Positions 59,027-64,000 of a stretch of DNA of 64,000 nt are shown here, piece after piece. The stretch lies in assembly GCF_028882275.1 (NCBI RefSeq), contig NZ_JARBUT010000009.1, forward strand, positions 62,001 through 126,000, read 5' to 3'. Every line of letters begins with the position of its first letter. Within the stretch, counting starts at the first letter, position 1. The position numbers were made by a program, and so were the translations under genes. The notes under the pieces were generated by a model. It ran no database searches, was not told the DNA's origin, and was given only the letters and a program-made list of their open reading frames with translations. Source of the stretch: Nocardiopsis sp. N85. Its GTDB lineage: Bacteria > Actinomycetota > Actinomycetes > Streptosporangiales > Streptosporangiaceae.

Positions 59027-61513
59027 ATGGCCCGTACAACTTCCCACCCCCCCGAGGATCTCGCCGAGAAGATCATCGACATCGACGTCTCCGAGGAGAT
59101 GCGCGGCAGCTTCCTGGAGTACGCCTACTCGGTGATCTACCAGCGCGCGCTGCCCGACGCGCGCGACGGCATGAAACCCGTTCAGCGCCGCATCCTCTAC
59201 CAGATGAACGAAATGGGGTTGCGTCCGGAGAAGGGGCACGTCAAGTGCGCCCGCGTGGTCGGTGAGGTGATGGGCCGCCTGCACCCTCACGGTGACAGCG
59301 CCATCTACGACGCGCTGGTGCGCCTGAGCCAGCCCTTCGCCATGCGCGTCCCCCTGGTCGACGGCCACGGCAACTTCGGCTCCCTGGGCGGCGACGACGC
59401 CCCCGCCGCGATGCGTTACACCGAGGCCCGTCTGGCCAAGGCCGCCGAACTCCTGGTCTCGGGCATCGACGAGGACGTCGTCGACTTCAAGCCCAACTAC
59501 GACGGACAGGAGACCGAACCGGAGGTCCTTCCCGCGGCCTTCCCGAACCTGCTGGTCAACGGTGCCTCGGGCATCGCGGTCGGCATGGCCACCAACATGG
59601 CCCCGCACAACCTGGGCGAGGTCGTCGCGGCCGCCCGCCACCTCATCGCCCATCCCGAAGCCACCCTGGAGGAGCTCACCGAGTTCGTCCCCGGACCCGA
59701 CCTGCCCACCGGCGGCACCATCGTCGGCCTGGACGGCATCCGCGACGCCTACCGCAACGGCCGGGGCACGTTCAAGACCCGCGCCACCGTCTCCATCGAG
59801 AAGGTCAGCGCCCGTCGCACCGGCCTGATCATCACCGAACTCCCCTACAACGTGGGCCCGGAGAAGGTCGTCGCCCGCATCAAGGAGCTGGTGCAGTCCA
59901 AGAAGCTCCAGGGCATCTCCGACCTCAAGGACCTCACCGACCGCAACCAGGGTCTGCGCCTGGTCATCGAGCTCAAGAACGGCTTCAACCCCGAGGCCGT
60001 CCTGGAGGAGCTGTACCGGCTCACGCCGATGGAGGAGTCCTTCGGCATCAACAACGTCGCCCTGGTGGAGGGCCAGCCCCAGACCCTGGGCCTGCGCGAA
60101 CTCCTCCAGGTCTACGTCGGGCACCGTCTGGAGGTCGTGCGCCGGCGCAGCGAGTTCCGTCGCCGCAAGCGCCGCGAGCGCCTGCACCTGGTGGACGGCC
60201 TGCTCGTGGCCCTGCTCGACATCGACCGGGTCATCGCGCTCATCCGCGAGGCGGACGACTCCACGGCGGCCCGCGAGTCGCTCATGGCGGCCTACGACCT
60301 GTCGGAGATCCAGGCCCGCTACATCCTGGACACCCCGCTGCGCAGGCTGACCCGGTTCGACCGACTGGAGCTGGAGACCGAGCGCGATCAGCTGAACAAG
60401 GAGATCGACGAGCTCACCTCCATCCTGGAGTCGGACAAGAAGCTGCGTCGGGTCGTCTCCAAGGAACTGGGCGACGTCTCCAAGGCGTTCGCCACCCCGC
60501 GCCGTACCCGCCTGCGCGAGAGCGACGGCGCCGCTCGGGCCGCGGTCATCCCGCTGGAGATGGCCGACCAGCCCTGCCACGTCCTCATGGACGTCGACGG
60601 GCAGATCGGCCGCAGCAAGGGCGCCACCCCGCCGCGCATGTACGAGGGCCTGCGGGTACGCCACGACGCGATCGCCGTCTCGGTCCCGACCACCTCCCGG
60701 TCGGACGTGGGACTGGTCACCGACCTGGGGCGGATGATCCGTGTCCCCGTGGTGGAGCTGCCGGAACTGCCCGACGAGGGCGAGGAGGCGCCACCGTTGG
60801 CGTCCGGACTCCAGGTCACCGAGTTCGTCCAGCTGGACGAGGGCGAACGGGTGGTGTCGGTGGTGTCGATGGACTCCCCGGGTCCCGGCTTCGTGCTGGG
60901 CACCGTCGGCGGCGTCGTCAAGCGGGTCGCCCCGGACTATCCGTCCAACAAGGACGACTTCGAGGTCATCACCCTCAAGGAGGGCGACCGGATCATCGGT
61001 GTCTCCCAGTTGTCCACCGGCGAGGAGGACCTGGCCTTCGTCACCTCCGAGGCGCAGCTGCTGCGCTTCTCCGCCACCACCGTGCGACCGCAGGGCCGCC
61101 CCGCCGGCGGGGTCGCGGGCGTCCGTCTCTCGGAGGAGGCGCGCGTGCTGTGGTTCGGCGCGGTGAGCAGTCCGGACGACTCCGTGGTGGTCACGGTGTC
61201 GGGCGCGGGCAACGTCCTGGAGGGCACCCAGGCCGGTTCGGCCAAGGTCACGCCGTTCTCCGCCTACCCGGCCAAGGGCCGTGCCACCGGCGGTGTGCGC
61301 TGCCACCGCTACCTCAAGGACGAGGACACGCTGCTGATGGCGTGGATCGGTCGGGGACCGGCCCGAGCCGCCCGCGCCGACGGGAAACCGGTCCGGCTGC
61401 CCGACACGACCGACCGTCGGGACGGGTCGGGCGAGACCCTGCCCCGCGCGATCGTTACGGTGGGAAGCGGACGGACCGAGTTCGGCATCACGACGCCGAG
61501 GTCCGGCGGCTGA
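59027..61513 (+). CDS. parC: DNA topoisomerase IV subunit A
   Basis: An 828-aa type IIA topoisomerase A subunit that cleaves and passes DNA with ParE to decatenate daughter chromosomes. Catalytic Tyr131 lies in [10 protein letters not shown]. The quinolone region is [13 protein letters not shown] (Ser91, Asp95; both wild-type-like). The [13 protein letters not shown] and coiled-coil tower follow, then a beta-propeller C-terminal domain lacking a clear GyrA box, hence ParC rather than GyrA. The ATG at 59027 is chosen because the domain begins right after; a small palindrome TCTGGC-TAGG-GCCAGA (59002-59017) lies just upstream. No parE in the window. Confidence 0.92.
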   Translation: MARTTSHPPEDLAEKIIDIDVSEEMRGSFLEYAYSVIYQRALPDARDGMKPVQRRILYQMNEMGLRPEKGHVKCARVVGEVMGRLHPHGDSAIYDALVRLSQPFAMRVPLVDGHGNFGSLGGDDAPAAMRYTEARLAKAAELLVSGIDEDVVDFKPNYDGQETEPEVLPAAFPNLLVNGASGIAVGMATNMAPHNLGEVVAAARHLIAHPEATLEELTEFVPGPDLPTGGTIVGLDGIRDAYRNGRGTFKTRATVSIEKVSARRTGLIITELPYNVGPEKVVARIKELVQSKKLQGISDLKDLTDRNQGLRLVIELKNGFNPEAVLEELYRLTPMEESFGINNVALVEGQPQTLGLRELLQVYVGHRLEVVRRRSEFRRRKRRERLHLVDGLLVALLDIDRVIALIREADDSTAARESLMAAYDLSEIQARYILDTPLRRLTRFDRLELETERDQLNKEIDELTSILESDKKLRRVVSKELGDVSKAFATPRRTRLRESDGAARAAVIPLEMADQPCHVLMDVDGQIGRSKGATPPRMYEGLRVRHDAIAVSVPTTSRSDVGLVTDLGRMIRVPVVELPELPDEGEEAPPLASGLQVTEFVQLDEGERVVSVVSMDSPGPGFVLGTVGGVVKRVAPDYPSNKDDFEVITLKEGDRIIGVSQLSTGEEDLAFVTSEAQLLRFSATTVRPQGRPAGGVAGVRLSEEARVLWFGAVSSPDDSVVVTVSGAGNVLEGTQAGSAKVTPFSAYPAKGRATGGVRCHRYLKDEDTLLMAWIGRGPARAARADGKPVRLPDTTDRRDGSGETLPRAIVTVGSGRTEFGITTPRSGG

Positions 61514-61528
61514 ATTCGTCGCAACATG

Positions 61529-61560
61529 CCGTGCACATCGATCTGGTTCGATGTGCGCGG
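61529..61560 (+). terminator. Hairpin between parC and carbonic anhydrase
   Basis: A 13-bp stem (61529-61541/61548-61560, one G-U pair, core GCACATCGA/TCGATGTGC) starts 16 bases after parC. It may terminate parC or attenuate the next gene. Confidence 0.6.
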
Positions 61561-61594
61561 CATCGTCGTGACAACGGAAAGAGGGGATTCACCG

Positions 61595-62125
61595 GTGAGT
61601 GACGACAACGGAACCGCTCCGGCGGGCGGCGCGTTCGAGGACGTCTTCACGGCCAACGCCGACTACGCCGCACAGTACGCGATGGCGGGGCTCAAGCCCG
61701 TCGCCGCACGCGGCCTGGCGCTGGTGACGTGCATGGACTCCAGGATCGAACCGCTGGACATGCTGGGCCTGAAGCCCGGCGACGCCAAGATCCTGCGCAA
61801 CGCGGGGGCCAGGGTCACCGATGACACGCTGCGCACCCTGGTGCTGGCCGTCTACCTGCTCGGGGTGGACCGGGTGCTGGTCCTGCCGCACACCCGCTGC
61901 AAGATGGCGTCCGTGCCCAGCGACGACGCCGTGCACGACGTCATCATGGAGGAGCACGGGGTGGACACCCGCAGTCTGGAGTTCCACACCGACAATGACC
62001 AGCAGGGGGCGTTGCGGCACGACCTGGAGCGCATCCGGCACCACCCACTGCTGCCCGCCGGGCTCGCGGTGGCCGGGGCGATCTACGACGTGGACACCGG
62101 ACGGATCTCGCCCGTCGACTTCTGA
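61595..62125 (+). CDS. Beta-class carbonic anhydrase
   Basis: A 176-aa zinc enzyme that interconverts CO2 and bicarbonate. Zinc ligands are Cys46 (TCMDSR), His99 and Cys102 (PHTRCKM), with the Asp48-Arg50 dyad intact. The short length matches the compact actinobacterial/mycobacterial Rv1284-like subclass. The GTG at 61595 has AGAGGGG upstream; the 23-residue extension from 61526 spans the hairpin and is rejected. Bicarbonate supply for carboxylases is the usual role. Confidence 0.93.
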   Translation: MSDDNGTAPAGGAFEDVFTANADYAAQYAMAGLKPVAARGLALVTCMDSRIEPLDMLGLKPGDAKILRNAGARVTDDTLRTLVLAVYLLGVDRVLVLPHTRCKMASVPSDDAVHDVIMEEHGVDTRSLEFHTDNDQQGALRHDLERIRHHPLLPAGLAVAGAIYDVDTGRISPVDF

Positions 62126-62241
62126 GCCGGGGCGGCGCGGGCGTGTGCGCCGACGGTGACCGGGGATCAATCAGGGGAATGCGGTCGTCTCCCCGACCGT
62201 TGTGACCCGAGGACGGCCCCGTGCCGCCGGGAGGAGCACTC

Positions 62242-62568
62242 GTGGAAGAGAGCACGTACGACATCTACAACCGCGCCCGCATGTTCATGGAACTGGGCGA
62301 CCCCATCTACGCGGCCAAGACGCTGGAACCGGCGATCGAGGACGAACCCGACAGCCGTTCCCTGTTGGAGCTGCTCGGTCGCGCCTACTTCCACTCCGCA
62401 CAGCTGACCCGGGCGGAACGGACCTTCCGCCGGATCATCGAACTGGACCCGGTGGACAACTGGGCGCACATCGCGCTGGCCCGGACCCTGGAGCGGCAGA
62501 GCCGGCACGAGGAGGCGGCCACCTACCGCCGTATGCACGCGGTGATGTCGGGCGGCTCCCTCGACTGA
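62242..62568 (+). CDS. Small TPR-repeat protein
   Basis: A 108-aa protein made almost entirely of three TPR helical hairpins: YNRARMFMELGDPIYAAKTLEPAIEDEP, SLLELLGRAYFHSAQLTRAERTFRRIIELDP, and AHIALARTLERQSRHEEAATYRRMH. TPRs mediate protein-protein contacts; no partner is evident. The GTG at 62242 has GGGAGGAG five bases upstream, so GTG 62221 is not used. Similar short TPR proteins are common in actinobacteria. Confidence 0.88.
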   Translation: MEESTYDIYNRARMFMELGDPIYAAKTLEPAIEDEPDSRSLLELLGRAYFHSAQLTRAERTFRRIIELDPVDNWAHIALARTLERQSRHEEAATYRRMHAVMSGGSLD

Positions 62569-62581
62569 GGCCCGAGACCGA

Positions 62582-62610
62582 AGGCCCCCGGGACACCGTC
62601 CCGGGGGCCT
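62582..62610 (+). terminator. Intrinsic terminator
   Basis: AGGCCCCCGGGA and TCCCGGGGGCCT, perfect 12-bp stem with 5-base loop, 13 bases after the TPR gene. Confidence 0.85.
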
Positions 62611-62637
62611 CGTCGTACGCCCGCTACGCTGCTGCCC

Positions 62638-63762
62638 ATGGCACCCTCAACAGATCCGGACGGCACCCCGTGGGTGGACCGATGTAGCGACTCCCGCAGG
62701 TCGTGGGCCGATGAGGCCGTCCGCAAGGTGATCGCCGACGCCAACCGCTCGGCCGACACCCACCTGCACGTGTTCCCGCTGCCCCCCGAGTGGGGCATCG
62801 ACCTCTACCTCAAGGACGAGTCGGTCCACCCGACCGGCAGCCTCAAGCACCGGCTGGCGCGGTCCCTGTTCCTGTACGGGCTGGCCAACGGGTGGATCGA
62901 GGAGGGCACCACGATCGTGGAGGCCAGTTCGGGTTCCACGGCGGTGTCGGAGGCCTATTTCGCCCGGCTGCTCGGGCTGGAGTTCATCACGGTCATCCCG
63001 CGCAGGACGAGCCCGGAGAAGATCGCCCTCATCGAGCGGTACGGGGGTCGCTGCCACTTCGTGGACACCCCGCCGGAGATGTACTCGGAGGCGGAGCGGC
63101 TGGCCGCGGAGAGCGGCGGCCACTACATGGACCAGTTCACCTACGCCGAGCGGGCCACCGACTGGCGGGGCAACAACAACATCGCCGAGTCGATCTTCGA
63201 GCAGTTGTCGATGGAGCGCCACCCGTGCCCGGAGTGGGTCGTGGTGGGCGCGGGGACCGGCGGCACCTCGGCGACGATCGGCCGCTACCTGCGCTACCGC
63301 CGTCTGCACACCCGGCTCGCGGTGGTCGACCCGGAGAACTCGGCGTTCTTCCCGGGGTGGGTGACGGGCACCCCGGACTACGCCACGGGAATGCCCTCGC
63401 GCATCGAGGGCATCGGCCGTCCCCGTATGGAGCCCAGTTTCGTGCCCTCGGTGATCGACCTGATGATGCCGGTGCCCGACGCGGCGAGCATCGCCGCCAT
63501 GCGCCACCTGTACGACCGCACCGGGCTGTCGGCGGGCGGCTCGACCGGCACCAACCTGTGGGGGGTGTGGCATCTGATGGCCCGGATGCTCCGTGAGGGC
63601 CGTCAGGGCAGCGTGGTGACCCTCATCTGCGACGGCGGCGAACGCTACCGGCACAGCTACCACAACGACGCCTGGGTGGCCGAGCGCGGGCTGGACCCCG
63701 CCCCGTACCGGGAGGCGATCGACCGCTTCCTGGACGAGGGCGTGTGGGCGCCTCCCGCCTGA
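62638..63762 (+). CDS. PLP-dependent cysteine synthase-family enzyme, Cds1-like
   Basis: A 374-aa fold-type II PLP enzyme. The Schiff-base lysine is Lys70 in [10 protein letters not shown]; the substrate loop is [15 protein letters not shown] (normally EPTSGNTG in CysK) and the phosphate-binding loop is [16 protein letters not shown]. The changed SSGST motif and the length match the subgroup of Mycobacterium tuberculosis Cds1 (L-cysteine desulfhydrase releasing H2S) rather than biosynthetic O-acetylserine sulfhydrylase. The start ATG is 27 bases beyond a terminator, so it has its own short leader. Activity is inferred. Confidence 0.87.
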   Translation: MAPSTDPDGTPWVDRCSDSRRSWADEAVRKVIADANRSADTHLHVFPLPPEWGIDLYLKDESVHPTGSLKHRLARSLFLYGLANGWIEEGTTIVEASSGSTAVSEAYFARLLGLEFITVIPRRTSPEKIALIERYGGRCHFVDTPPEMYSEAERLAAESGGHYMDQFTYAERATDWRGNNNIAESIFEQLSMERHPCPEWVVVGAGTGGTSATIGRYLRYRRLHTRLAVVDPENSAFFPGWVTGTPDYATGMPSRIEGIGRPRMEPSFVPSVIDLMMPVPDAASIAAMRHLYDRTGLSAGGSTGTNLWGVWHLMARMLREGRQGSVVTLICDGGERYRHSYHNDAWVAERGLDPAPYREAIDRFLDEGVWAPPA

Positions 63763-63831
63763 GGGCGCCCCGCACACGGGCCGTCGGACCCGGAACACGT
63801 CGCGCACGAGCCCGACGGCCGACCACGCGAG

Positions 63832-63861
63832 ACGCTCGGCCGGGAAACCCCGGCCGAGCGT
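63832..63861. terminator. Bidirectional intrinsic terminator
   Basis: ACGCTCGGCCGGG (63832-63844) and CCCGGCCGAGCGT (63849-63861), perfect 13-bp stem, AAAC loop, between convergent genes. Confidence 0.82.
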
Positions 63862-63955
63862 CCGGTCGAACCCGTTCGATCAACGAGGCGTCGCGAAGAC
63901 CCCTGGAATCCACCCACCCCCGGGGCCCTTCCGAGTCCGTGCCGCGGGCACCGGA

Positions 63956-64000
63956 TCAGGCGTCGATACGGGCGACGTCCAGTTCCTGGGCGCCCTGCTG
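63956..64000 (-). CDS. C-terminal end of an unidentified gene (cut by window edge)
   Basis: The last 14 codons and TGA stop of a minus-strand gene: QQGAQELDVARIDA. Composition is coding-like and a terminator lies just beyond the stop. Too short to identify. Confidence 0.5.
   Translation of the reverse strand, partial: QQGAQELDVARIDA

Noticed and set aside
63866..63879. SOS (LexA) box, TCGAACCCGTTCGA
   Set aside because: Half-sites are separated by two bases rather than the four of the actinobacterial SOS box, and the site lies between convergent gene ends.

Overview
The window is very GC-rich (about 70-75 % by eye) actinobacterial chromosome. Genes are dense, with frequent ATGA/GTGA four-base overlaps, GTG and TTG starts, F420-type and DUF3145/DUF5998-type genes, and a TGGGAGCGCTCCCA operator of the CelR/CebR type in front of a GH81 beta-1,3-glucanase. 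Together these suggest Streptosporangiales, probably a Nocardiopsis/Thermobifida relative. That placement is inference. I see no plasmid, phage, transposase gene or CRISPR array; most of the window reads as chromosomal backbone with accessory cassettes.

1-9.8 kb: a TetR (partial) and acyl-CoA dehydrogenase pair with a palindromic operator, an FKBP isomerase, manA, a TetR/DHA2 efflux pair with a 19-bp tandem operator over a clear promoter, moeA, a tRNA cluster Gly(GCC)-Cys(GCA)-Val(GAC) with promoter and terminator, and a BBE-type FAD oxidase.

9.8-17.1 kb: an arsenic island. It has an ArsR regulator fused to an ArsN-type acetyltransferase, diverging from a flavoprotein/MFS/ArsO-like operon, then on the other strand ArsO, ACR3 and a second ArsR. 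No arsC or arsM is present.

17.4-29.6 kb: ion homeostasis. This comprises an mnh/mrp Na+/H+ antiporter operon (A-B fused, then C-D-E-F-G, then a GIDE-domain membrane protein), a 76-aa orphan ORF, a Ktr/Trk-type K+ channel translationally coupled to a KdpE-like regulator, and a divergent KdpD. Between the last two lie four TAGCG repeats in helical phase. No kdpFABC is present.

29.6-42.9 kb: a glycosyltransferase with its TetR and a frameshifted small membrane gene, a TetR-ABC exporter operon, an AlkZ-like glycosylase, a CoxG-like SRPBCC protein with a tail anchor, a PucR-type regulator, an LLM oxidoreductase, an ATP-grasp ligase coupled to a CysQ-like phosphatase, and a DUF1707 protein.

42.9-47 kb: DUF3145, then the most intriguing cassette. 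An ECF-like sigma factor without a recognisable region 4 is coupled to a small beta-rich protein and followed, across a structured intergenic region, by a TPR-CHAT caspase-like protein with an intact His/Cys dyad. The layout recalls the sigma/inhibitor/TPR-CHAT logic of Craspase accessory genes, but no CRISPR effector is present.

47-64 kb: an MBL hydrolase, enoyl-CoA hydratase, DUF5998, a GNAT-acyl-CoA synthetase fusion, a PfkB kinase, RecQ with a C-terminal phosphoribosyltransferase-like motif, the CelR-box GH81 enzyme, parC, a beta-carbonic anhydrase, a TPR protein, a Cds1-like PLP enzyme and the last codons of an unidentified gene.
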